DNA of 64,000 bases from Bryobacterales bacterium (lineage in GTDB: Bacteria; Acidobacteriota; Terriglobia; Bryobacterales; Bryobacteraceae). The notes beneath the pieces were generated by a model, which had not been told where the DNA came from, did not search any database, and saw only the letters and a list, made by a program, of their open reading frames with translations. Both the position numbers and the translations under genes were made by a program. Shown here piece by piece: positions 9,587 through 20,141 of this stretch. How positions within the stretch are numbered: the stretch's first letter is position 1; the number at the start of each line of letters is the position of its first letter. Where the stretch lies: NCBI GenBank assembly GCA_016789745.1, contig JAEUQF010000227.1, forward strand, positions 1 to 64,000. Reading direction: 5' to 3'.

Positions 9587-9609
<23 letters not shown>
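8176..9609 (-). CDS. DUF1501 domain protein (sulfatase/alkaline-phosphatase-like fold)
   Basis: A 477-residue exported protein with a twin-arginine-type start ([18 protein letters not shown]). It carries the DUF1501 signatures [20 protein letters not shown] near the N terminus and GSEFGRLP...[17 protein letters not shown] near the C terminus. The family has the alkaline-phosphatase/sulfatase fold, and the Asp and His residues in these motifs are the probable metal ligands, but its substrates are unknown. It is nearly always paired with a DUF1549/DUF1553 protein, as here: its ATG lies 23 bp inside the 3' end of that gene, so they are translationally coupled. Confidence 0.9.
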
Positions 9610-11785
<2,176 letters not shown>

Positions 11786-11797
11786 AATTATAGAGCG

Positions 11798-12307
11798 ATG
11801 ATCTACCGTCTGACACCGGAGATGATTATGGAGTTGGTGGAACCGCTCTCACACCTGCTGTGGGACGCTGTGGATAGCGGGGCCTCGATCGGGTTTCTGC
11901 CGCCGGTGGATCCGGTGGAGAGCCTGCGGTATTGGGACTCGGTGCGGATTGCGGTATATGAGGGATCGCGGGTGCTGCTGGCCTACATCGAAGATGATGA
12001 GATGGTCGGCACGGTGCAACTGGATCTGGCGATGCGGAAGAACGCGCTGCACCGGGCGGAGGTGATGAAGCTGATGGTGCATCGGAACGGGCGGCGGCGT
12101 GGGGTGGCGACGGCGTTGATGAACGAGGTGGAGAAGGTGGCGCGGGAGATGGGCCGGACGCTGCTGGTGTTAGATACGCGGCGGGGCGACGAATCCGAGA
12201 AGCTCTATCGCAAGTTGGGGTATTTGGAAGCTGGGGAGATACCGCGGTATGCACGCAGCGCCGATGGGACGCTGCATGCAACGGTGATTCTGTTTAAGGA
12301 GCTTTAG
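11798..12307 (+). CDS. GNAT family N-acetyltransferase
   Basis: A 169-residue acetyltransferase. The acetyl-CoA-binding segment is seen in VMKLMVHRNGRRRGVATALM (R/Q-x-x-G-x-G/A loop), with the following strand LLVLDTRRGDESEKLYRKLGY, the usual motif B. It probably acetylates an amine of a small molecule or antibiotic; the substrate is not known. I use the ATG at 11798 (MIYRLTPEM). An ATG at 11780 would overlap the divergent DUF1549 gene, and the long open frame further upstream is antisense to that gene. The stop overlaps the DinB stop by 4 bp, tail to tail. Confidence 0.85.
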   Translation: MIYRLTPEMIMELVEPLSHLLWDAVDSGASIGFLPPVDPVESLRYWDSVRIAVYEGSRVLLAYIEDDEMVGTVQLDLAMRKNALHRAEVMKLMVHRNGRRRGVATALMNEVEKVAREMGRTLLVLDTRRGDESEKLYRKLGYLEAGEIPRYARSADGTLHATVILFKEL

Positions 12308-12798
12308 TGTTCGCGGTAGTAGAAGATGAGGTCGACGCCGGGAGGGGTGTGGCCCATGGCCCGGAGCATGGCGGAAACCTGGCCGCGATGGTGGGAGGCG
12401 TGATTCACAACATGGAGGACAATCTGCCAGAGCGGGGTCTGCCAGGAGTTTCCTTTTAGATCCTTGTAGCTGATGTTTTGGCCGAGGGTTTCGTTGGTTT
12501 GCGATTGGAGGAACTCAGCCCAGCCGGTGTGCACGGCGGGCCAGTCGTTCTGGAGCACGGTCAGGTGCATGTCGCGAGCGGGGTCGAGGAAGCGGGATGG
12601 CACGTCACCCTTGACGCGGGCCAGCCAGACGCGGTCGGCTGCGAAGGTATGGACCAGGGTACCCAACACGCTCTTGTCGGCATGTTTGAAGTCGCGAGTC
12701 AGCTCTTCTTGTGAGAGGGCGACAGCCGCCTGAACCAGACGGCGGGAGGCCCAGGCCGTGAAGTCGAAATGCACCAGGGCCAGGTCAGTTGTGATCAT
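12304..12798 (-). CDS. DinB family (DNA-damage-inducible-like) four-helix protein
   Basis: A 164-residue DinB/YfiT-type four-helix bundle. The three metal-ligand histidines can be seen: one in GTLVHTFAADRVWL and two in VNHASHHRGQVSAML. These bind a divalent metal in the family, whose members include thiol transferases and isomerases; the substrate of this one is unknown. Length is normal. It lies downstream of, and on the same strand as, the recombinase-domain-like small gene (17 bp gap). Confidence 0.88.
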   Translation of the reverse strand: MITTDLALVHFDFTAWASRRLVQAAVALSQEELTRDFKHADKSVLGTLVHTFAADRVWLARVKGDVPSRFLDPARDMHLTVLQNDWPAVHTGWAEFLQSQTNETLGQNISYKDLKGNSWQTPLWQIVLHVVNHASHHRGQVSAMLRAMGHTPPGVDLIFYYREH

Positions 12799-12815
12799 TT
12801 ATCCAGAATAGGGCC

Positions 12816-13250
12816 TTAGCCAGCGCGGAAGAGGGCGTTGCGGCGTTCGGCCCATACCTCGGTGGGGAACAGGCGGGCGCCTACCTCGATGAGGCGCGGC
12901 ATGAGTTCGAAGACATCGCGGGCGGTCCAGGGGGCGCCCGCGCGGGTATGGAAGCCACGCAGATTCAGGGCAGCAGCGATGCGGCCCATGCCGTGATCCT
13001 GGACAACGCCTTCGATAATCTCGCGGACGATCTCCATCTCGCGGGGACTTTCTTCGAGCGAACAGCAATCGGCAGCCACCTGGAGGCCGTAGGGAATATC
13101 TTCGCGAGCGACCTCGTCTTCGGGAGCAGCGTCGATGTCACGCTCCCAAACGATAGCGACAGGCCGCCAGCCGGCAACGGCTCGTTGGCGAAAGTAATCG
13201 GAAGACGGCACCGCGGCCACGGCTTCACGGATGCGTTCGATGTTCCTCAT
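12816..13250 (-). CDS. Small protein with a recombinase-domain-like segment
   Basis: A protein of 144 residues (149 if the ATG at 13265 is used). The segment GVVQDHGMGRIAAALNLRG followed by FHTRAGAPWTARDVFEL closely resembles the 'Recombinase' domain that follows the catalytic domain in large serine recombinases (pattern: small-x-x-x-I-A-x-x-L-N-x-x-G then T-x-x-G-x-x-W). There is no resolvase catalytic domain with its Ser. The rest (residues about 1-75) is not recognised. It may be a DNA-binding protein that reuses this fold, not an active recombinase. It is convergent with nothing and shares the strand with the DinB gene. Confidence 0.6.
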   Translation of the reverse strand: MRNIERIREAVAAVPSSDYFRQRAVAGWRPVAIVWERDIDAAPEDEVAREDIPYGLQVAADCCSLEESPREMEIVREIIEGVVQDHGMGRIAAALNLRGFHTRAGAPWTARDVFELMPRLIEVGARLFPTEVWAERRNALFRAG

Positions 13251-13286
13251 GCTGCGGTTATACACCGAAACAGCAGGTTGCAGGTG

Positions 13287-13625
13287 TTAATTTGAGGGCA
13301 CGACGGCGCCTTTGATCATGGTGAGCAGCATCACTGTTTCCGTTTGCGCCTTGATGGCGTGTTCCAGCTTGGGCGTCATATAAACGAAGGTGCCGGGTTG
13401 CGCCTGATGCCAGTCTTCGCCGAGTTTCAACTGTGCTTCTCCGGAAACGAATTGCAGGGTAGCGGGGAAAGGAGCAGCGTGGGCAGACAGTTCCTGGCCT
13501 GGAGCGAAGCGAAAGAGGATGACCTTGGAGTTGGCGTCGCTCTGCAGGGTCCGGCTGAGAATGCTGCCCTCGGGCACGGAGCCGTTTTCTCCCAGGTTAG
13601 CTATGAAGTTGTAGGAATCGTTCAT
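13287..13625 (-). CDS. Cupin domain protein
   Basis: A single-domain cupin of 112 residues from the ATG at 13625 (MNDSYNFIANLG). A GTG at 13673, overlapping the stop of the Crp/Fnr gene, would add 16 residues and translational coupling; I cannot decide firmly. Cupin motif 1 reads GQELSAHAAPFPATLQFVSG: one His is kept, but the second His and the Glu of the usual metal site are replaced. Motif 2 (PGTFVYMTPKLEHAIKA) keeps its His. Metal binding may therefore be weak or absent. It is probably cotranscribed with the Crp/Fnr regulator just upstream. Confidence 0.75.
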   Translation of the reverse strand: MNDSYNFIANLGENGSVPEGSILSRTLQSDANSKVILFRFAPGQELSAHAAPFPATLQFVSGEAQLKLGEDWHQAQPGTFVYMTPKLEHAIKAQTETVMLLTMIKGAVVPSN

Positions 13626-13669
13626 GACTTCAGCATGGGGCCATGCGCGTCGGAATGCAGTGACGGCAG

Positions 13670-14344
13670 TCACATCTCGGTGGCGGCTTCGGTTTCGAGA
13701 GCGGAGCGGCTGAGGATCTCGACATCTTTGCGCTGTACCCGCAGCATGCCTTCCGATTGGAAACGGCTCAGGTTGCGGGAGACAACTTCGCGGACGGTGC
13801 CGAGGCGTGTGGCGAGTTCTTCGTGGGTTTCCGGGAGTTGAAAGTGGTCGGTGCCGGCCTGATCTGCGAACAGCAGCAGTTCCGTCGCGAGGCGCTGGCG
13901 AATGCTGCCGAAGGTGATGCGTTCCACGAGGGCGACGAGATGCCGGAGCCGGGAGCCGAAGACGTGCAGGAAACGGAGTGTGAGCTTCGGATTGCGCTGG
14001 CAGGCGGCAAGGAAGTCGGCGGTCAGGAGAAGCAGCGCGGTGGTAGATTCGAGGGCGGTGACAGTAGCTGGATAGGGGCCGCCGTCGAAGACGGGGACTT
14101 CGGCGATCGTGGATGGCGCCTGCTGCGTGGCCAGTACGAGTTGCCGGCCGGAGGGTGAAGCTTTGAGGATCTTGATGGCGCCTTCGGTAATGATCCAGAG
14201 CCCCTGGCAGGGGTCGCCCTCGTAGAAGAGGTGATCGCCGGACTCGAAACGCTTGGGGATGGCGACTTGAGCCAGCGATCGCATTTCGGCTTCGGGCAGT
14301 TCGGCGAAAGGGGCGATGACGGAGAAGTAGCGGTACGGCTCCAC
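13670..14344 (-). CDS. Crp/Fnr family transcriptional regulator
   Basis: A 224-residue regulator with an N-terminal cNMP-binding-type barrel (ESGDHLFYEGDPCQGLWIIT, IAEVPVFDGGPYPATVTAL), the dimerisation helix, and a C-terminal winged helix-turn-helix (THEELATRLGTVREVVSRNL, SEGMLRV). No cysteine cluster of the Fnr type is present. The start is GTG at 14344. It is divergent from the TonB-dependent receptor, 61 bp away, and so may control it. The cupin gene follows on the same strand. Confidence 0.88.
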   Translation of the reverse strand: MEPYRYFSVIAPFAELPEAEMRSLAQVAIPKRFESGDHLFYEGDPCQGLWIITEGAIKILKASPSGRQLVLATQQAPSTIAEVPVFDGGPYPATVTALESTTALLLLTADFLAACQRNPKLTLRFLHVFGSRLRHLVALVERITFGSIRQRLATELLLFADQAGTDHFQLPETHEELATRLGTVREVVSRNLSRFQSEGMLRVQRKDVEILSRSALETEAATEM

Positions 14345-14405
14345 GCCTGCGATTCTCTCACGGAGTTCTCATTTAAGCGATATGAGGCTCTGGTATACTC
14401 CCTCC

Positions 14406-17400
14406 ATGTTTGTACGGAAGCTTTCAGGGACCGTGTGTGTCTTTGTGTTCAGCCAGATGGCGTTCGCACAGATGGCGGCGCTACAAGGGGTGGTGAAGGA
14501 TCAGACGGACGCGGCGGTGGTGAACGCGCAGGTCACGGTGACGAACCTGGAGACGGGACTGCGGCGGGAAACGGTGTCGAATGATTCGGGGTTGTACAGC
14601 GTGCCGAGTTTGCCCGTGGGCAGGTACAAGGTAAGCGCGACACTGGCGGGCTTTTCGGTGGCCGAAGTACCGGAAGTGAAATTAGACGTGAACCAGACGG
14701 CGCGTGTGGATTTCACGCTGAAGCCGGGGCAGGTTACTGAAAGTGTCAGCGTCAGCGCATCGGCGGCGCTGCTGGATTCCGAGACAGCCACGGTTGGACA
14801 GGTGATCGAAAACAAGCGCATCGTAGAGCTGCCGCTGAATGGGCGGAACTACCTGGAGTTGGCGCGGTTGACGGCCGGCACGGCGCCGGCACGCGGATCT
14901 CGGCCCGAGGGAGAGGGTGTGTTCTCGGCCGGCGGGCAGCATGGGTACCAGGTGCAGGTGAACATTGATGGCGTGGATAACTCGCTGACTTACTCCGGTG
15001 GACCGATTGGGTTTGAGGCGCAGGCCGTGAAGCCGAGTGTGGACGCGGTGGGTGAGTTCAAGGTGGTGACGAACAACCTGTCGGCGGAGTATGGGACACG
15101 CATGGGTGGGCAGGTCTTCGTGAACATCAAATCCGGCACGAATGATCTGCATGGAACGGCCTTCGAGTTTCTGCGAAACTCTGCGCTGGATGGAACAAAT
15201 TTCTTCGCAAACCGGAACGGGTCGATCAAGCCGCCGTACCGTCAGAATCAGTTTGGCGGAACGGTGGGCGGGCCGATTCGGAAGGACAAGACGTTCTTCT
15301 TTGGCTCTTATGAAGGGACGCGAACGAGGATTGGCCGCAGTTTCACGACGACGGTGCCGGTCGCGGAGGTGCGCAATGGCGACTTCAATCGCATCCGGCC
15401 CATTTTCGATCCGGCGACGACGGTGGGTACGGCGGCGAGTTTCACGCGCCAGGCGTTTCCGGGCAACGTGATTCCGCGGAATCGTTGGGATCCGCTGTTT
15501 CCGAAGCTATTGGCGTTGTACCCCCTGCCGACGGATCCGAGCCGCATTGTGAACAACTACTTCTATGCGCCGTCGGAATCGAATGATGTAAACACGTACG
15601 ACGTGAAGGGTGATCACAACATCAACGATAAGAGCCGGATCTCGGTGCGATACAGCCGCCGGGAGCGGGACCGGTTCGAGCCTGGTCCGCTGCCGCTGCC
15701 GGCCGACGGTGGGTTGGCGACGACGACGGTGATCAACAGCAACAGTCTGGCGGCGACGCACACGTACACGGTGGGGCCGAGTGCGGCGAACGAGTTCCGG
15801 TTTGGGATGACGGACATGCCGACGCGTTTCGATGTGCCTTACGATAAGCCGCTTTTTGACGAGTACGGGATCAAAGGCATCCCGAAGGTGAACCTGGCGT
15901 CTTCGAATGACCATGGCTTATCGCGATTCACGCCGGCCGGGTACGCCGAGTTGGGGACGCGTTCGTTCTGGCCGAACACGAACAACGTGCGCTTCTTCAC
16001 TTTCGCCGACACATTCTTCAAGAACAAGGGTAAGCACAACATGCGGTTTGGGGGTGAGTTCCGGCATGAGCGGGTGTTCCGCAATGCGGCTCGTTTTGCG
16101 CGCGGGCAGTTTGCGTTCAACCGGGAGTTCACGGCGAATCCGGCGAATCGTGGCGCGACGGCGGATGGCATGGCGGAGTTCATGTTGGGAATGGCCGCGG
16201 GTGGCACGGTCGGAAACGAGAACGGGGAGTTGCTGACGCACCGCTCCTTCGCCATGTTCTTCCAGGATGATTGGAAGATCTCGAATAAGCTGACCTTGAA
16301 TCTTGGCGTTCGCTATGACGTGTTTTATGCACCGGTGTTTCCCGAAGGCAGGGTATCGAACTTCGAGTTGGACTTCGCCAACACGGGCGCGACGGCGCGG
16401 TTGCCGATGCTGCGCTTCCAGCCGGGCGACTGCCATTGCGACAACGACATGAACAACATCGCGCCGCGCTTGGGCCTGGCCTACAAGATGACCGACAAGA
16501 CGGTGATCCGTGCGGGAGCAGGCATCATCTACGCCCGTCCGGATTCGCTGCAGACGCAGTGGGCACGCGGGCAGAACCAGGCGCCGGATTTTCTGGAGTT
16601 CGGGTTCGGCACACTGGATCGCATCAATCCGAGGCTGACGCTAAGCGGTGGTTTCCCGGCGGTGAACTTCAACACAAATGAGGTTCCCGGGCCGAACGCG
16701 GTGGGTGTTGAGGCGTCGGCACGTTACCTGCCCACGCAGTATTCCATGCAGTGGTTCTTCGATATCCAGCGTGAGTTGCCGTTCAATACGATTCTGACGG
16801 TCGGCTATAACGGGAACGGGACGCGACAGATGTTGGGCGCGTTGAACTACGCGATTCCTTACAACATCGAGCCCTCCCCAGTGCCCCTGGCGCAGCGCAG
16901 GCTGTGGCCGTTCTACAACTCGGTGAACCGGCAGCAGCCGTTCGGGAGTTTGAGCTACAACGGACTGATCGTCAAGGCGGAGAAGCGCTTCTCGAAGGGC
17001 CTGACGTTCCTGATGTCGTACACCTGGGCGCATGCCATCGACAACCTGGATGAGGTAGGCAATGGCGAAGGGACCGGGGCATTGAAGCCGTGGGACCGGA
17101 ATCTGAACCGGGGCAACGCGCTGACCGACATCCGGCATTCTTTTGTCTATAGCTCGACGTATGAACTGCCGTTCGGCAAAGGCAAGCAGTTCCTCAGCAA
17201 TGCGGGTCGCGCGGTGGATCTGCTGATCGGCGGCTGGCAGGTGGGGGGCATCTTCAGCCGGATCAGCGGGGAGCCGTTCACGGTTTCGACGTCGGGCGGC
17301 ATCACGAACGCGGGAGGCGCGGACCGTCCGAACCGGATTCGCGACGGAGCGCTGGCCGACGGTGAACGATCCATCGATCGCTGGTTCGACGTGGGGGCGT

Positions 17401-17666
17401 TCCAGGTGCAGCCGAACTTCACGTATGGCAATTCGGGCCGGAACATTCTGTTCGGGCCGGGGGTGACGAATCTGGATTTCTCGCTGGCGAAGTTTTTCCA
17501 ATTGACGGAGAAGTTCCGGCTGCAGTTCCGGGCCGAATCCTTCAACGCCAGCAACACGCCGGCATTCGGGAACCCGGCGGCGAACATCAACACGCCGGGT
17601 GCAGGGACGATCAATTCGGCGGGTGAGCCGCGGCGCATCCAGTTCGGCATGAAGCTGATTTTCTAG
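14406..17666 (+). CDS. Oar-like TonB-dependent receptor with carboxypeptidase-regulatory domain
   Basis: A 1086-residue outer-membrane protein: signal peptide about residues 1-21 (ending MAFA), then a carboxypeptidase-regulatory-like beta domain (about 25-110; LQGVVKDQTDAAVVNAQVTV, SNDSGLYSVPSLPVGRYKV), a plug (KRIVELPLNGRNYLEL) and a long beta-barrel that ends in Phe (MKLIF), as outer-membrane barrels do. This is the large acidobacterial Oar type, thought to import oligosaccharides or similar nutrients. I start at the ATG at 14406; the ATG at 14382 would put eight residues before the signal peptide. A TATACT hexamer lies only seven bases before 14406. Confidence 0.92.
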   Translation: MFVRKLSGTVCVFVFSQMAFAQMAALQGVVKDQTDAAVVNAQVTVTNLETGLRRETVSNDSGLYSVPSLPVGRYKVSATLAGFSVAEVPEVKLDVNQTARVDFTLKPGQVTESVSVSASAALLDSETATVGQVIENKRIVELPLNGRNYLELARLTAGTAPARGSRPEGEGVFSAGGQHGYQVQVNIDGVDNSLTYSGGPIGFEAQAVKPSVDAVGEFKVVTNNLSAEYGTRMGGQVFVNIKSGTNDLHGTAFEFLRNSALDGTNFFANRNGSIKPPYRQNQFGGTVGGPIRKDKTFFFGSYEGTRTRIGRSFTTTVPVAEVRNGDFNRIRPIFDPATTVGTAASFTRQAFPGNVIPRNRWDPLFPKLLALYPLPTDPSRIVNNYFYAPSESNDVNTYDVKGDHNINDKSRISVRYSRRERDRFEPGPLPLPADGGLATTTVINSNSLAATHTYTVGPSAANEFRFGMTDMPTRFDVPYDKPLFDEYGIKGIPKVNLASSNDHGLSRFTPAGYAELGTRSFWPNTNNVRFFTFADTFFKNKGKHNMRFGGEFRHERVFRNAARFARGQFAFNREFTANPANRGATADGMAEFMLGMAAGGTVGNENGELLTHRSFAMFFQDDWKISNKLTLNLGVRYDVFYAPVFPEGRVSNFELDFANTGATARLPMLRFQPGDCHCDNDMNNIAPRLGLAYKMTDKTVIRAGAGIIYARPDSLQTQWARGQNQAPDFLEFGFGTLDRINPRLTLSGGFPAVNFNTNEVPGPNAVGVEASARYLPTQYSMQWFFDIQRELPFNTILTVGYNGNGTRQMLGALNYAIPYNIEPSPVPLAQRRLWPFYNSVNRQQPFGSLSYNGLIVKAEKRFSKGLTFLMSYTWAHAIDNLDEVGNGEGTGALKPWDRNLNRGNALTDIRHSFVYSSTYELPFGKGKQFLSNAGRAVDLLIGGWQVGGIFSRISGEPFTVSTSGGITNAGGADRPNRIRDGALADGERSIDRWFDVGAFQVQPNFTYGNSGRNILFGPGVTNLDFSLAKFFQLTEKFRLQFRAESFNASNTPAFGNPAANINTPGAGTINSAGEPRRIQFGMKLIF

Positions 17667-17926
17667 CGGTTGGAGCCGAAGTTCTTCTTAAGGATCGCCA
17701 CGACGATCAGACTGAACGCAAAGAAGCGGACGGTGTAGATGAGTGGCGATCCCTCATTGGGCCTGATCAGCAGGAGCGTAGCGACACGATTGAGTCCTTC
17801 GATGAAGAAGGACACCGCGAAAGCAAGAAAAAGGGTGTCCCGGGTATCGCGCCAGAAGCGAAGGAAGAAGAGGCCGGCGATGAACGAGGCCATCGCGATC
17901 ATGCCGAGCAGGAAGTATTCCACCAT
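17663..17926 (-). CDS. DUF5985 small membrane protein (second copy)
   Basis: An 87-residue protein with three predicted membrane helices (MVEYFLLGMIAMASFIAGLF; DTLFLAFAVSFFIEGLNRV; YTVRFFAFSLIVVAILKK). FLRFWRDTRDTLFL is the family hallmark. I use the ATG at 17926; an upstream extension to 18088 would lie over the neighbouring gene. It is the last gene of the kinase operon, 5 bp behind its paralogue. The stop overlaps the convergent receptor stop. The role is unknown; the pair may be membrane partners of the two kinases. Confidence 0.8.
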   Translation of the reverse strand: MVEYFLLGMIAMASFIAGLFFLRFWRDTRDTLFLAFAVSFFIEGLNRVATLLLIRPNEGSPLIYTVRFFAFSLIVVAILKKNFGSNR

Positions 17927-17931
17927 AGGTA

Positions 17932-18186
17932 TCAGCGCTCCCAAATCAGTCCGAACAGCAGAAGAGACATCGCCACCAACGCCGTTCCCAGACGGGCTGG
18001 ATAGAGATCGACGCCAGGAAACAACACAAGGTCCGCGAACACCAGGAAGTTTGAGAGGGTCAGCCCGGCGAAACAAAGCGAACTCCACAGCAGTAGCCGC
18101 TTACGGCTTCGCTCGTAGCCGCGCGAGAGCAGTATGGCACACGCCAGCGTGACCAGAGCACCAAGCAGATACACCACGGTGGCCAT
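17932..18186 (-). CDS. DUF5985 small membrane protein (first copy)
   Basis: An 84-residue protein with three membrane helices (VVYLLGALVTLACAILL; LLLWSSLCFAGLTLSNFLVF; LGTALVAMSLLLFGLIW). RGYERSRKRLLLWSSLCF replaces the FLRFWRDTRDTLFL of the next gene, so the two are diverged paralogues. The spacing of 4 bp to the winged-helix gene and 5 bp to its paralogue indicates one transcript. Function unknown. Confidence 0.78.
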   Translation of the reverse strand: MATVVYLLGALVTLACAILLSRGYERSRKRLLLWSSLCFAGLTLSNFLVFADLVLFPGVDLYPARLGTALVAMSLLLFGLIWER

Positions 18187-18190
18187 AGGC

Positions 18191-18568
18191 TTAGCGATCT
18201 CCTTTCCGGAATCGAAAGGCTTTGGCGAACTCGCTCACGGAGCTGGACGCCTTGGAATGAATGAGCGCAGTAACACGCACCAGTTGATTACGATGCAGCA
18301 GAGAAACCGCCTCCATCATGAGCTTGAGTGTCTGATCAGGGTCGAAGAAGTAGCAGGACTCCTTGCGGTGAAGGAGCCGGCGCTCCACCAGGTCATCTAG
18401 AACGATTCTGGCGCGCTCGTCCGGAATATAGAGCCGGTCTGCAATTTCTGACGCGGACCATGAACGGGGATGGTCGGAGAGCAGAATCAGGGCTTCCAGA
18501 TGGGGAATGGAATCGATCTGGTCCCGGATGAAGCGCAGCGCCTCTTCTTCTGTGATGGGTGCCGCCAT
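18191..18568 (-). CDS. Winged-helix domain protein
   Basis: A 125-residue protein. Residues about 20-75 have the pattern of a winged helix: IPHLEALILLSDHPRSWSAS, EIADRLYIPDERARIVLDDL, VERRLLHRKESCYFFDP. The C-terminal 45 residues are helical and basic. It may be a transcriptional regulator or a phosphorelay partner. Its ATG shares one base with the stop of the upstream kinase gene (TAATG), so it is translationally coupled to it. Confidence 0.72.
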   Translation of the reverse strand: MAAPITEEEALRFIRDQIDSIPHLEALILLSDHPRSWSASEIADRLYIPDERARIVLDDLVERRLLHRKESCYFFDPDQTLKLMMEAVSLLHRNQLVRVTALIHSKASSSVSEFAKAFRFRKGDR

Positions 18569-20130
18569 TATGAGCCCGCACCATCGGGAAGGGCAAAGCG
18601 GAGTGTGGATCCGCGTCCGGGCTCGGATTCGGCCCAGATGCGCCCGCCGAGCCGCTCCACGGCAGCGCGGCAGATGGCGAGTCCCATGCCGGCACCGGAG
18701 TTGCCATCGATTCGCTTAAACACGCCGAAGATGTATTCGAGATATCGCGGTTCAATACCGATGCCATTGTCCTGCACGGAGAAAATCCATTCGCGATTGT
18801 TGTGACGGGCCGAGATAACAACTTGCGGTGGCCGATCCGACCGGTACTTGATCGCGTTTCCAAGCAGATTCTGGAAAACCTGCACCATCAGGACTTCCAC
18901 CGAAGGGAGTGTGGGAAGCGGCTGAATCTCGATGTGGGCGCTGGTTTCGTCGATGATTCCTTTCAGATTCTCCACAACGAGGGAGACGACGGCGTGGCAA
19001 TCGACAGGTTCAGGCGAGATGACAGCCGTGTCGTTCACCAGCAGGTACTGACGAAGTGCGTTGAGCAAACGCTCCATGCGGACGGCGTTGCCCTGGACGA
19101 CATCCAGGAACTGGCATTCGTTGCCGGCGAGTTTTGGACCGGCGTTACGCATGAGCCATTGCGAGTAGATGATGATCATGCGAAGGGGTTCCTGCAGATC
19201 ATGGCTGGCGGCCCAGGCGAACTGACGTAGCGCGTCGTTGGAACGGGTGAGTTCTTCCGTACGTGCGGCGACGATGTTCTCCAACTGCGCGTTGAGCTGT
19301 TCCAATTGACGCTGGGCACGCACCTGCTGGGTCATGTCGCGAATGGCGCTGGTGACCAGCACTGTGCCATTCGTGCAGAGAAGACTGGTGGTGACGTCGG
19401 CGGGGAAGGTGGATCCATCGCGCCGGCGGCCCGTGAGCCGCGACTCGACAGAGATGCCGGTGTCGTCGTCCTCAAGGTCGGACGGGAGTTCGGGACAGCG
19501 CCACTCGGGCACCAGCAGGTCGAAGCGGCGGCCATCCAGATCGCTCGTGGGATAACCAAAGAGCTCGTCGGCGCGGGAGTTCACCAGCAGCATCTCGCCG
19601 GAAGGGTTGGTGATGACCATCGCGTCCGGCGCGGCCTCCAACAGATGACGCATCTGCTTTTCGGCCTTCGCCAGACGGGCAGCCTGTTGGCGAAGCAGTT
19701 CCGCGTTTCGGGTAAGCTCGACGAAGACACTGACCTTGCTCTGGAGGATCTCCGGCAGGATGGGCTTGAAGAGGAAGTCGACAGCGCCGAGATCATAGCC
19801 GCGAAACAGGTGTTCATCGCTACGGTATGCGGTAAGAAACAGAATCGGGGTATGGCGGGAGCGCGGGCGGCCGCGGATGAGCTGGGCGGTCTCAAAGCCG
19901 TCCATGCCCGGCATGCGCACGTCCAGCAGTACGGCGGCGAAATCATGCTCCAGGCAAAGGCGGAGCGCCTCGGGTCCGGAGTTTGCCATGTGGACCTCCT
20001 GGCAAAGCGGAGTAAGAGCAGCCTCCAGCGCCGTGAGGTTCTCCTGGTTGTCGTCAACCAGAAGTAGCTTAACAACCTGTGACCGCGGTTGAGGCGGGGG
20101 CTCCGGAGTCATGCGCGTGAAGGCTGCCAT
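18568..20130 (-). CDS. REC-PAS-histidine kinase
   Basis: A 520-residue cytoplasmic protein. In order: a receiver domain (VKLLLVDDNQEN; phosphoacceptor Asp70 in VLLDVRMPGMDG), a PAS domain about residues 160-275 (LLEAAPDAMVITNPSGEMLL), a coiled coil, a dimerisation domain with phosphoacceptor His310 (AASHDLQEPLRM), and a catalytic ATP-binding domain (QNLLGNAIKY, DNGIGIEP, GAGMGLAICR). The HDLQEPLR form is that of bacteriophytochrome-like and Cph1-type kinases. The start is the ATG at 20130 with GGGAG upstream. It lies 11 bp behind the giant poly-HAMP kinase and may receive phosphate from it on its N-terminal receiver. Confidence 0.9.
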   Translation of the reverse strand: MAAFTRMTPEPPPQPRSQVVKLLLVDDNQENLTALEAALTPLCQEVHMANSGPEALRLCLEHDFAAVLLDVRMPGMDGFETAQLIRGRPRSRHTPILFLTAYRSDEHLFRGYDLGAVDFLFKPILPEILQSKVSVFVELTRNAELLRQQAARLAKAEKQMRHLLEAAPDAMVITNPSGEMLLVNSRADELFGYPTSDLDGRRFDLLVPEWRCPELPSDLEDDDTGISVESRLTGRRRDGSTFPADVTTSLLCTNGTVLVTSAIRDMTQQVRAQRQLEQLNAQLENIVAARTEELTRSNDALRQFAWAASHDLQEPLRMIIIYSQWLMRNAGPKLAGNECQFLDVVQGNAVRMERLLNALRQYLLVNDTAVISPEPVDCHAVVSLVVENLKGIIDETSAHIEIQPLPTLPSVEVLMVQVFQNLLGNAIKYRSDRPPQVVISARHNNREWIFSVQDNGIGIEPRYLEYIFGVFKRIDGNSGAGMGLAICRAAVERLGGRIWAESEPGRGSTLRFALPDGAGS

Positions 20131-20141
20131 TGCTATCTCCC

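Noticed and set aside
12816-13265. Phage or plasmid integrase
   Set aside because: No catalytic Ser or Tyr motif and only about 145 residues; only the recombinase-type DNA-binding pattern is present.
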